NCBI RefSeq assembly: GCF_010915705.1
Contig: NZ_JAAIKE010000013.1
Span: 1-56,381, forward strand
Direction of reading: 5' to 3'
From: Pseudotabrizicola algicola
Lineage (GTDB): Bacteria > Pseudomonadota > Alphaproteobacteria > Rhodobacterales > Rhodobacteraceae
DNA length: 56,381 nt
The notes below the pieces were generated by a model. That model worked only from the letters and a program-made list of their open reading frames with translations, was not told where the DNA came from and searched no databases. Shown in pieces: positions 41,065 to 48,946 of this stretch (its first letter is position 1; each line of letters opens with the position of its first letter). The translations under genes were made by a program, and so were the position numbers.

Positions 41065-41535
41065 ATGAACATCGGTGAAGCTTCAAAATCTTCGGGCGTT
41101 TCCGCCAAGATGATTCGCTACTATGAGTCGATCGGGCTCATCCCGGAAGCAGGAAGGACGGTAGCAGGATATCGCGTCTACACGATGACCGATGTTCAGC
41201 TACTGCGCTTCATCCGAAGGGCGCGGGACTTGGGTTTTTCCGTCGAGAAGATCGAAGAGTTGCTGGCGCTCTGGCAGGATCGTTCGCGGCAGAGTGCCGA
41301 TGTGAAACAGATTGCCCTTCAGCAGATCGCCGGTCTTGAAGTTCGAATTCGTGAAATGCAGGCAATGATGGACACGCTTCGTCATCTGGCAGATGCGTGC
41401 TGCGGCGATCACCGCCCGGACTGTCCGATCCTTGCCGACCTCGTGAATGGCCCCGATCATGGCAGCGGAGCGCGCGAGGAAGATCAACAATCCGCGCCCC
41501 GCTCCGGCAAGGCTGCCGGACTTCAAGCGCATTGA
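41065..41535 (+). CDS. cueR: CueR, copper-sensing MerR-family activator
   Basis: A 156-residue regulator. The winged helix covers residues 1-70 (MNIGEASKSSGVSAKMIRYY), followed by a long dimerisation helix. C112 and C120 (ADACCGDHRPDCPIL), together with Ser77, are in the numbering of monovalent-metal CueR; the divalent sensors have Cys at 77/79. It is transcribed with copA and therefore boosts itself. Its C-terminus extends about 25 residues beyond the usual end with a low-complexity tail. Confidence 0.92.
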   Translation: MNIGEASKSSGVSAKMIRYYESIGLIPEAGRTVAGYRVYTMTDVQLLRFIRRARDLGFSVEKIEELLALWQDRSRQSADVKQIALQQIAGLEVRIREMQAMMDTLRHLADACCGDHRPDCPILADLVNGPDHGSGAREEDQQSAPRSGKAAGLQAH

Positions 41536-41570
41536 CATTCTGCGGCGTGCGCATGATCGTGATTTTGTTT

Positions 41571-41755
41571 GGTGTTCATGGGATGCAGAAGCCCCGAACT
41601 CAATCGGGAATGAGGAAGGGCGGGCCCAGTTGCGGCGCCCGATACCTGAGCCGCCCCCGCGACTGTATGCGGTAGTGGCCCTTGGATATGCCACTGGGCA
41701 ACTGCCCGGGAAGGCGAAGGGTTGCAGTGACCGTGAGCCAGGAGACCGGCCAGAC
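41571..41755 (+). ncRNA. Cobalamin (B12) riboswitch upstream of cbtBA
   Basis: The leader of cbtB contains the conserved B12-box AGCCAGGAGACC (41736-41747), the GGGAATGAGGAAG-type segment (about 41613-41626), a CCGCGACTGT element and a CACTGGGCAACTGCCC stem followed by GGGAAGGC. This is the layout of the AdoCbl aptamer. Cobalamin binding should repress cbtBA, which suits genes for cobalt uptake. It begins only about 35 bases after cueR. Confidence 0.88.
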
Positions 41756-41803
41756 AGGAGACTTAACCCCAATCCCGTCGGGTGTGATGAGCGGAGAGAC
41801 ATC

Positions 41804-41980
41804 ATGTCTGCCACCACTCTTTCCACCGCGTCCGTACAGCACGCAGGTCTGGTTCGGCCCATCCTGACCAGTGCTGTCCTTGGTGTGTTTCTCATCTTTG
41901 CGGCAGGTTTCGCCTCTTCAGATGCGCTGCATGCCGCAACACATGATACCCGCCACGCCACCGGCTTTCCCTGCCACTGA
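41804..41980 (+). CDS. cbtB: CbtB, small subunit of the predicted cobalt transporter
   Basis: A 58-residue protein with one membrane helix (ILTSAVLGVFLIFAAGFA) and the diagnostic C-terminal His motif, HAATHDTRHATGFPCH. CbtB is predicted to present Co(II) to CbtA. GGAGAG precedes the ATG, and the B12 riboswitch covers the leader. Confidence 0.92.
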   Translation: MSATTLSTASVQHAGLVRPILTSAVLGVFLIFAAGFASSDALHAATHDTRHATGFPCH

Positions 41981-41998
41981 CAGATCGGGTTAGCTGAC

Positions 41999-42754
41999 AT
42001 GACGAAGTCCCTGCTGTCCGGCGGGGTGATTGCTGGTGCCGTTACGGGCCTCGCGGTTGCCTTTTTGCAGTTTTTTCTGATCCAGCCACTTATCATCGAA
42101 GCCGAGCGATACGAGACCGGCGAACTTGTCCTGATGGGGGTGGCGCAAGATGACCCCTCGGGATCGAGTGGCGATCCTGTCCTGCCTGCGCACAATACCG
42201 ACGACGCTGACGAAGAGGTTGGTATCGTCGTGCGAAACGGCCTGACGGTCCTGACTTTGGTCTTGACCTGGTCAGGCTTTGGCCTGGTCGCGGGAGCTGC
42301 TCTTGCGACACACCGTGCCCTGTGGGGTCCACACAGCATTTCTGTGCCCGCGCTCGCCCTTTCCGGCTTCGCTGCATTCGCCCTGTCACCTAGCTTGGGA
42401 CTGCCACCGGAGTTGCCAGGCATGCAGGCCGCTGATCTGTCGGACAGGCAAATCTGGTGGGTCATGACGGCGGCGGCGACGGTGGCGGGGCTTTTCTTCT
42501 TAAGCGGGGTCAAGTCCCGGCTAGGGCGTCTCGCAGGGCTTGCTCTGATGGTGGCCCCCCACCTTCTCGGGGCACCGCAGCCACCCGCTTCCGTCCCGGT
42601 CATTCCTCCGGATCTGGCCGCGCTCTACAGTGCCCAGGTACTCGGTCTGAGCCTGATCGGCTGGCTTGCTCTCGCATCCCTTCTCTTCCGATTGATGCCG
42701 GAAGACGGGCGAGAGCAACCTATTGTGGTCGCAGAAGCTGTTGACACCCGTTGA
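41999..42754 (+). CDS. cbtA: CbtA, predicted cobalt transporter membrane subunit
   Basis: A 251-residue protein with five to six helices starting MTKSLLSGGVIAGAVTGLAV, with LSPSLGLPPELPGMQAADL and HLLGAPQPP blocks that recur in CbtA. It is known by genomic linkage to B12 riboswitches and cobalamin synthesis rather than by much direct transport work. Located 18 bases after cbtB. Confidence 0.88.
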   Translation: MTKSLLSGGVIAGAVTGLAVAFLQFFLIQPLIIEAERYETGELVLMGVAQDDPSGSSGDPVLPAHNTDDADEEVGIVVRNGLTVLTLVLTWSGFGLVAGAALATHRALWGPHSISVPALALSGFAAFALSPSLGLPPELPGMQAADLSDRQIWWVMTAAATVAGLFFLSGVKSRLGRLAGLALMVAPHLLGAPQPPASVPVIPPDLAALYSAQVLGLSLIGWLALASLLFRLMPEDGREQPIVVAEAVDTR

Positions 42755-42886
42755 AAGAGCAGTCGGAATGTCCCACGCGATCCGTTTTGGCGGTGATCCG
42801 ATCATCGCCCTTCACATCTTGAACCGCACGATGACGTCGAGGAGAACTTTTTCGGGTGGCTGACGCCCGACGCCTGTGCAGAGCTG

Positions 42887-43159
42887 TCAGTCCGTAGCGC
42901 GCCACATCCGATACCGTCCCTGCCCCGTTACCTCGCGGATCAAACCCCGCTCCTCCATCTAGGCGAGGTTGCGCTGGACGCCGGCGCGGCTGGCAACGGT
43001 CAGCACCTCGGCCATAGGGGCTGAGGCGAGAGGCCATTGAGTCAGCATGGCGCGCAAGGTCGGGGGGGTTCTGCCCGAGAGCGGAGCCTTCGCGGTTTCT
43101 GCCCGCTCTGACCATTCCTCAGTATCGTCGAGGTGCCGCATCGCTGTAAGGCATTCCAT
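42887..43159 (-). pseudogene. Degenerate C-terminal fragment of the 55.3-kb winged-helix gene
   Basis: Ninety codons, beginning MECLTAMRHLDDTEEWSERA, match the C-terminus of the intact protein at 55277-56275 (ACLTAMRHMDDIEAWASRAE onward) through REVTGQGRYRMWRA. A TAG at 42959-42961 interrupts the frame just after QRNLA, where the intact copy has QRNLI. The 5' two-thirds of the gene is missing. Nucleotide similarity is clear but not high, so it is a related element's gene and not a recent duplicate. Confidence 0.85.
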
Positions 43160-43239
43160 CTCCAGTCCCTCGAGTTAGAGCCAACGGCAGCAGACCGAAC
43201 GCAACGGCCCCCGCTGGAGCCGTTGCGATGTCCAACTGT

Positions 43240-44175
43240 CTAGGGGGCTTTCATTTCTGCATAGTCCCCGGCAGTCCGCAAACTCATAGTCACTGGGGCG
43301 TCGGTGCGGTTGCGCCAGAACCAGCCATGATTCCCAGTGAACGCGGCAGTCAGTTCGCCGGCTTGTTCAGGCACGCCGCGCCCGGTGTCGTAGCTGATCT
43401 TCTGTCCGCTTCCGTCGCCATGGGTGTCATAGTTCACGACAGCGCCGTTTGCGGTCCATTCGAAGCGTGCGGTCTGGCCTTCCTGCATGACCAGCTTCAC
43501 CTCGATGCCTTCGCCAGGGGCCAGCGTATAGTTCACCTGGTCACGCCATTCCGACGTGATCGCTTCGGCAACCGCCGCTTCGACGGCTGGCTCAATCGCG
43601 GCTGCTTCGGCCGCAGGCACTGGGTTTGCCTCCGTATCTTCGACCGCCGGGGCACTCTCAGGCACAGATTCTGTCGCAACGGGTTCCGGTGCGGGTTGCG
43701 GTTCCGGTTCCACGACGACCAGCTCCTCTGCTGGCGCACTTTCGAAGGCGGGCGCGGGAAGGTCGATCGCTGGCGCGCCGATGATAGCCCCAATGGCCAA
43801 CAATTGCGCTTCCATCCGGTCCAACCGAGCCGTCACGGCGGGGTCAAGTGTGATGACCGGTGCTGCGGCCGCTGCAGCATCGTCGGCCGCCGCTTCGTCG
43901 AAGAGCTGCTGCTTGATCTGACCCATTTCAGTCAACCCAAGCATGCCTCCCAGACCAGTCGCGTCAACGCCGTATTCTGCCGGCAGGTAGAAGATCGTCA
44001 GGACGGCCAGGGCAGCGGCCCCCGAGATGACGGTCGACCGGATCAGTCCGCCTGACGTCGCCTCGACGCCTCGGACGTGTCCGGCCTGATCGTGCATAGA
44101 AGTCTGCGGCCCAGGCGCACGCTCTGCACGAAGAGGAGTTTGTGCTGCACGACCGATATCAAAACGTTGTTGCAT
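43240..44175 (-). CDS. Transmembrane anchor protein with Pro/Glu/Ala-rich spacer
   Basis: A 311-residue protein: a cytoplasmic N-terminus, one membrane helix at about residues 45-65 (STVISGAAALAVLTIFYL), a coiled-coil-like helix, an extended spacer rich in A, P, E and V (about 120-210), and a C-terminal beta domain (FEWTANGAVVNYDTHGDGSG, GNHGWFWRNRTDAPVTMSL). It has AGGAGAAAA before the ATG and lies 15 bases after hupE. Similar proteins called transmembrane anchor protein are found next to hupE-type genes in Proteobacteria. The role may be to help metal uptake or its periplasmic capture. Confidence 0.75.
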   Translation of the reverse strand: MQQRFDIGRAAQTPLRAERAPGPQTSMHDQAGHVRGVEATSGGLIRSTVISGAAALAVLTIFYLPAEYGVDATGLGGMLGLTEMGQIKQQLFDEAAADDAAAAAAPVITLDPAVTARLDRMEAQLLAIGAIIGAPAIDLPAPAFESAPAEELVVVEPEPQPAPEPVATESVPESAPAVEDTEANPVPAAEAAAIEPAVEAAVAEAITSEWRDQVNYTLAPGEGIEVKLVMQEGQTARFEWTANGAVVNYDTHGDGSGQKISYDTGRGVPEQAGELTAAFTGNHGWFWRNRTDAPVTMSLRTAGDYAEMKAP

Positions 44176-44190
44176 TTCAGTTTTCTCCTC

Positions 44191-44919
44191 TCATGCCATC
44201 GCCAGCCCGATGAGCTGGAAGCCCATCAGATAGAAGCCAAGGCCCATCATGATCACGTTCACAGTGTAGGCTTGCCGCCCGAAGGCCGGCATCGCGCGCC
44301 AGCGGTTCATAAACACCAGGATTGCTGCAAGGGCGGTCAGCTGACCGATCTCGACTCCCACATTGAAGGCGAGAAGGTTGACCAGCAGGCCATCCGGCGA
44401 AATGTCGTAGTCTAGGATTTTCGACGACAGACCAAAGCCGTGCAAGAAGCCGAAAATCAGCGTTGCCGCCTTTGTATTCGGTTGCACTCCGAACCATCGC
44501 TGGAACGCGCCTAAGTTATCGAGCGCTTTGTAAACGACCGAAAACCCGATGATTGCGTCGATGATGTAGCTGTTGATCCCGAAGTTGAACCAGACACCGG
44601 CAAGCATCGTTGTTGAGTGGCCGATGGCAAACAGGGTGACGTAGATTCCGATTTCCTTCATCCCGTAAAGGAAGAAGATCACGCCAAAGAGGAAGAGTAT
44701 GTGGTCATATCCTGTTACCATGTGCTTGGCGCCAAGGTAAAGGAACGGGATGATCTGCGGTCCGGTGATTTCCTGAATATAGCCTTTGTCGCCAAGTGTG
44801 ACGGCGTGGGCGAGTGCCGCTTCTGCCCAAAGAAGCGTTATTGCGATTGTGGCAAGCAGGACCATGACCCTTAACGGGCCGTGATCCGCAAACCACGAGG
44901 TTTGCGTCCTATGACTCAT
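44191..44919 (-). CDS. hupE: HupE/UreJ-family nickel/cobalt transporter
   Basis: A 242-residue membrane protein with an N-terminal signal-like helix (ITLLWAEAALAHAV), six further helices, and the family motifs GAKHMVTGYDHILFL and FAIGHSTTM, FGFLHGFGL, whose His and Asp residues line the metal path. HupE proteins import Ni(II) for hydrogenases and ureases, or Co(II). No hydrogenase is present here, so its place in a nickel/cobalt resistance block with dmeRF is notable. It is preceded by a leader protein with a PPR tail. Confidence 0.87.
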   Translation of the reverse strand: MSHRTQTSWFADHGPLRVMVLLATIAITLLWAEAALAHAVTLGDKGYIQEITGPQIIPFLYLGAKHMVTGYDHILFLFGVIFFLYGMKEIGIYVTLFAIGHSTTMLAGVWFNFGINSYIIDAIIGFSVVYKALDNLGAFQRWFGVQPNTKAATLIFGFLHGFGLSSKILDYDISPDGLLVNLLAFNVGVEIGQLTALAAILVFMNRWRAMPAFGRQAYTVNVIMMGLGFYLMGFQLIGLAMA

Positions 44920-44939
44920 GGTTGTTTCCTTGAAGAGGT

Positions 44940-44987
44940 GTCTCGAAAGGTTGACGCCGCAAACGGCGGCAGGTCAGACGTCGAGAC
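44940..44987 (-). promoter_or_regulatory. Nested stem-loop between leader frame and hupE
   Basis: On the transcript GUCUCGA, within the Arg-Leu-Asp codons of the leader (44987-44981), pairs perfectly with UCGAGAC (44946-44940). Inside it, GCCGC/GCGGC (44970-44966 and 44960-44956) forms a second stem. The outer stem ends nine bases before the AAGGAAA ribosome binding site (44931-44925), which can also partly pair with CCUUUC at its 3' flank. There is no T-run, so it is not an ordinary terminator. Confidence 0.5.
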
Positions 44988-45339
44988 GCGGGGGCCTTCG
45001 TGGCCCACCCCGGTCAAGTCCAGATGCGAAAGATGCTTCGATGTACAGGTCGTCGGCCTCTTCGTCCGGGATCGGATGTTCAGCCCGCGGGATCACTGCG
45101 AAGCTTTGATGCTCATGGTCCGTTGCATCATGGGAAGCGGACCCGTCGCCACTGAAGTCGTGTGAGTGACCATGAGCGAGATCCTCGGCCGCAGCTGCCA
45201 CTGCCTCGGCATAGGCACCCGGGCCATGAGTCGTGATTGTGAACAGCGGCGCGATGAGCAAGGCGCAGATAACAGCAACGGACCAGAAAACTCTGGCCCA
45301 GACTGGTCTTGTTCCCAATTGCGCACTTTTGCCCGACAC
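44974..45339 (-). CDS. His-rich leader-type exported protein ending in RRPPRLDV
   Basis: About 121 residues from a GTG at 45339 (other starts upstream are possible). It has a membrane or signal helix (VFWSVAVICALLIAPLF), a His-rich mature region (DLAHGHSHDFSGDGSAS, HDATDHEHQ) without a Cys pair, and a C-terminal GGPRRPPRLDV. The architecture parallels the CutF-like proteins but with His in place of Cys ligands, matching the Ni/Co genes around it. It is 54 bases before hupE and divergent from dmeR. Confidence 0.55.
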   Translation of the reverse strand: MSGKSAQLGTRPVWARVFWSVAVICALLIAPLFTITTHGPGAYAEAVAAAAEDLAHGHSHDFSGDGSASHDATDHEHQSFAVIPRAEHPIPDEEADDLYIEASFASGLDRGGPRRPPRLDV

Positions 45340-45504
45340 GCCTGCTCGCCTATTGACGTTTTTTCCCTCTCCCGAGGTTTCCAAATCCTTACAGCAACAT
45401 AGACAACGCATCAAGGCGACCGCTGCAAATTGAGCATCTGGGGTCGGTGAAAGCCTCATGGCCTGAAGTCGACCCTTGCAATGTGAGTTGGTCGGCCCTA
45501 GTGG

Positions 45505-45523
45505 TATCCCCTCCAGGGGGATA
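45505..45523. promoter_or_regulatory. RcnR/CsoR-type G-tract operator
   Basis: TATCCCC (45505-45511), TCCAG, GGGGATA (45517-45523): a perfect 7-bp inverted repeat with the C/G tracts and flanking TAT/ATA typical of FrmR/RcnR/CsoR operators. It ends five bases before the dmeR ATG and lies between dmeR and the divergent leader-hupE unit, so it could control both. Confidence 0.82.
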
Positions 45524-45528
45524 GGATC

Positions 45529-45810
45529 ATGACGAGCGACGCACACACCCACACCGGTCATCCCGAAATCATCAAGCGCTTGCGCCGCGCCGACGGGCAT
45601 TTGCGCTCCGTGATCCAGATGCTCGAACAGGATAGACCCTGTCTCGACATCGCCCAGCAGCTTCTCGCTGTAGAGAAAGCCATCGTTCAGGCCAAGAAGG
45701 CGCTCATCCACGATCACATCGACCATTGCCTCGATGCGATCGCAGAGCCGTTGGCCAAAGGCGACCGGGCGCAGATCGACGAGTTCAAGTTGATCGCCAA
45801 GTACCTGTGA
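45529..45810 (+). CDS. dmeR: DmeR, RcnR/FrmR-family nickel/cobalt repressor
   Basis: A 93-residue all-helical DNA-binding protein. It has the DUF156 core (HPEIIKRLRRADGHLRSV) and metal ligands typical of the nickel/cobalt members: an N-terminal His cluster (HTHTGH), Cys in DRPCLDIAQQ and His in IHDHIDHCLDA. These repress in the apo form and release DNA when Ni or Co binds. It lies 12 bases before a CDF exporter, the dmeRF order known from Rhizobium leguminosarum. Confidence 0.88.
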   Translation: MTSDAHTHTGHPEIIKRLRRADGHLRSVIQMLEQDRPCLDIAQQLLAVEKAIVQAKKALIHDHIDHCLDAIAEPLAKGDRAQIDEFKLIAKYL

Positions 45811-45822
45811 AAGGGACACCAC

Positions 45823-47190
45823 ATGAAATCGTTATTGTCTTGGCTCGGATATGGGGACGGCGACCACGTTCTTGGTGGCCACGGACACGGCCATTCCGGG
45901 GGGCATGACCATGGGAGCGGGGGGCATGGTCACACGCACGGTGTGATCGACCCGACCATCGCCACCACGAGCCGCGGTATCTGGGCGATAAAATGGTCGT
46001 TCGTGCTCCTGGCATTGACCGCGGCGGCACAGATGATCGTGGTCCTAATCTCGGGCTCGGTCGCCCTGCTTGCCGATACGATTCACAATATCGGGGATGC
46101 GGTCACCGCGATTCCGCTCTGGATCGCCTTCATGCTGGCGCGCCGCAAGCCTTCGCGCACCTTTACCTACGGCCTGGGCCGGGTCGAGGATCTTGCCGGG
46201 CTGTTCATCGTGGCGATCATTCTCTTTTCGGCCATCGTCGCGGGCTACCAATCGATCTTGCGCCTCATTGACCCGCAACCCATCACGCATCTTGGCTGGG
46301 TCTTGGCTGCCGGTGTCATCGGGTTTTTCGGCAACGAGGCGGTCGCCATTTTTCGCATCCGCGTAGGGCGCGAAATCAATTCGGCCGCCCTGATCGCCGA
46401 TGGCTATCATGCCCGCACCGACGGCTTTACCAGCCTCGCCGTCGTTCTGGGAGCCCTCGGTGTCTGGATGGGATTTCCGCTGGCCGATCCGATTGTTGGA
46501 TTGGTGATCACGGCAGCCATCTTCATGATTGTCTGGCAATCCGCACGGGCCGTGCTGACCCGCATGCTGGATGGCGTTGAGCCGGACATCCTGAACGAAA
46601 TCGATCACGTCGCCGAGCATGTCGCAGGGGTGCAGCGTGTTCATGCGGTTCAGGCGCGCTGGCTGGGCCACCGGCTGCACGCAGAAATGTCCGTCCAGAT
46701 CGATGAGACATTGCCCCTGGCTAACGCGTTGCGGATCGTTGATCACATGCGGACGGAACTCTTCGCACATCTGCCGGTCCTGTCGCAGGTCTCGATCCGG
46801 ATCGAAGCGCCAGCTCATGACAGCACCGGTCATGCTGCCGCGCCGCACCATTCTGACGCACATTCGCACCACCATGCGCCAGAACCGTTCCGGTTCGAAA
46901 CCGGGCTTGCTGCGGGTCTGGTAGAGATTGTGGATACGCCAGGTGGTGAAAGAATGCGCCTAACGCTGGCGCGGCACGTCGAGGGACTATCGGCAAAGGT
47001 GGTGATTGATCGCCCCGATGGCCCGGAAGTTCTGGAGCTTATGCCGAACATGGACAACCACCACAGCTTGACCAGCCATGCCGTGCCTGCCGAGCCACAT
47101 GAGTTCAACGCAACGCTCGTGTTGACCGCGAGTAACACATCCGAAACCCTTCCGTTCCGCATGGTGGAGCCGGACGGGCATCACCATTGA
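45823..47190 (+). CDS. dmeF: DmeF-like CDF nickel/cobalt exporter with extra C-terminal domain
   Basis: A 455-residue protein. The N-terminus is His-rich (HGHGHSGGHDHGSGGHGHTH, about residues 19-38). Six helices follow with the CDF metal sites: ALLADTIHNIGDA in helix 2 and ALIADGYHARTDGF in helix 5. The usual cytoplasmic domain (LPLANALRIVDHM) ends near residue 327. A second His-rich linker (HSDAHSHHHAP, about 345-356) then leads to about 100 residues of beta-rich sequence ending FRMVEPDGHHH, absent from standard CDF proteins. Exports Co or Ni by proton antiport. Confidence 0.9.
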   Translation: MKSLLSWLGYGDGDHVLGGHGHGHSGGHDHGSGGHGHTHGVIDPTIATTSRGIWAIKWSFVLLALTAAAQMIVVLISGSVALLADTIHNIGDAVTAIPLWIAFMLARRKPSRTFTYGLGRVEDLAGLFIVAIILFSAIVAGYQSILRLIDPQPITHLGWVLAAGVIGFFGNEAVAIFRIRVGREINSAALIADGYHARTDGFTSLAVVLGALGVWMGFPLADPIVGLVITAAIFMIVWQSARAVLTRMLDGVEPDILNEIDHVAEHVAGVQRVHAVQARWLGHRLHAEMSVQIDETLPLANALRIVDHMRTELFAHLPVLSQVSIRIEAPAHDSTGHAAAPHHSDAHSHHHAPEPFRFETGLAAGLVEIVDTPGGERMRLTLARHVEGLSAKVVIDRPDGPEVLELMPNMDNHHSLTSHAVPAEPHEFNATLVLTASNTSETLPFRMVEPDGHHH

Positions 47191-47199
47191 AAGCCACAC

Positions 47200-48507
47200 A
47201 TGCTTGGAACATTGAAAAACCCGACCTTTCGCCACCTCTTTGCCGCACAGATCGTGGCGTTGGTGGGCACAGGTCTTGCGACCGTGGCACTTGGTCTTCT
47301 GGCTTGGAAGCTCGCAGGTGACAACGCGGGTGCCGTGCTCGGCACCGCCCTGGCCATTAAGATGGTGGCCTATGTCACGCTGGCCCCGGTAGCGGCCGCC
47401 ATCGCCGAACGCTTGCCGCGCCGGGCCTTTCTGGTGGCACTGGACCTGATCCGCGCGGGCGTCATCGCCTGCCTGCCTTTCGTTGACCAGGTCTGGCAGA
47501 TTTATGTGCTGATCTTTTTCCTCCAAGCCGCCTCGGCTGGATTCACGCCTGCCTTCCAGGCGGTGATCCCGGATGTCTTGAAGGATGAAGACGACTATAC
47601 CAACGCTCTTTCGCTGCTACGTCTGGCCGAGGATCTGGAACAACTCGCCTCGCCCATGATCGCGGCGCTTCTCCTGACCGTGGTCAGTTTTCCGGTGCTG
47701 TTCGCCGGCACCGTGGTGGGCTTTGTCGCCTCTGCCCTTTTGGTGGTCACAGCGCGCTTGCCGGGTCGGGCGCAAGTCGAACCCGGTCATTTCTGGGCCG
47801 ATGTGACCAAGGGCATCCGCATCTACACCCGAACGCCGCGCCTGCGCGGTCTGATGGTGATGGAGGCAGCCGTCGCTGCCGCCGGTGCGATGGTCTATGT
47901 GAACACCGTGGTTCTGGTGCAGGCCCGGCTGGGTTTGGGCGAGGAATCCGTGGCGCTGGCCTTCGCGGGTTTTGGCGCGGGGTCGATGCTGGCGGCGTTC
48001 CTTCTGCCCCGCATCCTTGACCGGCTGGCGGACCGCCCGGTGATGATCGGAGGCGCCGCCCTGATGGTCGCGGGTGTGGCGCTGGTGCCTCTGGTGGGCA
48101 GCCTTCCCGTGCTGATCGCGCTTTGGGCGGTTATAGGCTTTGGCTTTTCGCTGACGCAGACGCCCATTGGCCGCATCATCAACCGTTCCGCGCGCGAAGC
48201 TGACCGGGGCGCTGTGTTTGCCGCGCAGTTCGCGCTGTCGCATGCCTGTTGGCTGGTGACCTATCCGCTGGCGGGCTGGATCGGCGCAGGGGCGGGGCTG
48301 ACGGCTGCGGCCCTCGTTCTTGCCGGGATCGGCTCGCTAGGGCTTGTGGCCGTGTTGCGCATCTGGCCGACGCAGGACGCCAGTGAAATGGCGCACGACC
48401 ACCCGGACCTGCCACCTGATCACCCGCATCTGGCCGAACATGGGCCCCATCACGCTCATACCTTCGTAATCGACGATCTGCACCGCCGCTGGCCACGCGC
48501 GGCCTGA
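47200..48507 (+). CDS. MFS efflux protein with His-rich tail (NreB-like)
   Basis: A 435-residue twelve-helix transporter of the MFS_3/NreB type, starting MLGTLKNPTFRHLFAAQIVA. The C-terminal tail HDHPDLPPDHPHLAEHGPHH (about 400-420) is His-rich, as in NreB nickel exporters. It begins ten bases after dmeF. Nickel or cobalt export is the likely function, by the tail and the context; the transported metal is not certain. Confidence 0.82.
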   Translation: MLGTLKNPTFRHLFAAQIVALVGTGLATVALGLLAWKLAGDNAGAVLGTALAIKMVAYVTLAPVAAAIAERLPRRAFLVALDLIRAGVIACLPFVDQVWQIYVLIFFLQAASAGFTPAFQAVIPDVLKDEDDYTNALSLLRLAEDLEQLASPMIAALLLTVVSFPVLFAGTVVGFVASALLVVTARLPGRAQVEPGHFWADVTKGIRIYTRTPRLRGLMVMEAAVAAAGAMVYVNTVVLVQARLGLGEESVALAFAGFGAGSMLAAFLLPRILDRLADRPVMIGGAALMVAGVALVPLVGSLPVLIALWAVIGFGFSLTQTPIGRIINRSAREADRGAVFAAQFALSHACWLVTYPLAGWIGAGAGLTAAALVLAGIGSLGLVAVLRIWPTQDASEMAHDHPDLPPDHPHLAEHGPHHAHTFVIDDLHRRWPRAA

Positions 48508-48509
48508 TC

Positions 48510-48941
48510 ATGATCGAGCTTGGTGGTTTGTTTCTGGCAGCCTTTGCCGCCGCCACGCTGATCCCTGCACAGTCCGAGGGGGTGCTGGTTGCTTTGATCC
48601 TTTCAGCGAACCAACCGGTCTGGCTGCTTCTGTTGGTTGCAACTGTCGGCAACGTGCTCGGCTCTGCTGTGAACTGGGCGATGGGTAGGTTTCTTATCCG
48701 CTTTGCCGGCCGCCGCTGGTTTCCAGCATCCGTAACGCAGATCGATAAGGCCACAGGCTGGTATGCGCGTTGGGGACATTGGAGCTTGTTGGCCTCGTGG
48801 GTTCCCGTGATCGGCGATCCCTTAACCCTTGTCGCGGGCGTGCTGCGCGAACCATTCGGGCGATTCTTGCTGATAGTTGCCTTGGCCAAAGGCGGTCGGT
48901 ATCTGGCGCTTGCGTGGATCACACACGGCCTAGCAAGCTGA
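48510..48941 (+). CDS. YqaA-family small membrane protein (DedA/SNARE-associated superfamily)
   Basis: A 143-residue protein with three to four helices and the SNARE-associated Golgi protein pattern: LIPAQSEGVLVALIL, VGNVLGSAVNWAMGRF and WVPVIGDPLTLVAGVLREPF. YqaA relatives are often found next to metal and stress genes, with undefined roles, possibly in membrane potential or lipid handling. It follows the MFS gene by two bases and closes the dmeR operon. Confidence 0.85.
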   Translation: MIELGGLFLAAFAAATLIPAQSEGVLVALILSANQPVWLLLLVATVGNVLGSAVNWAMGRFLIRFAGRRWFPASVTQIDKATGWYARWGHWSLLASWVPVIGDPLTLVAGVLREPFGRFLLIVALAKGGRYLALAWITHGLAS

Positions 48942-48946
48942 CGGGA

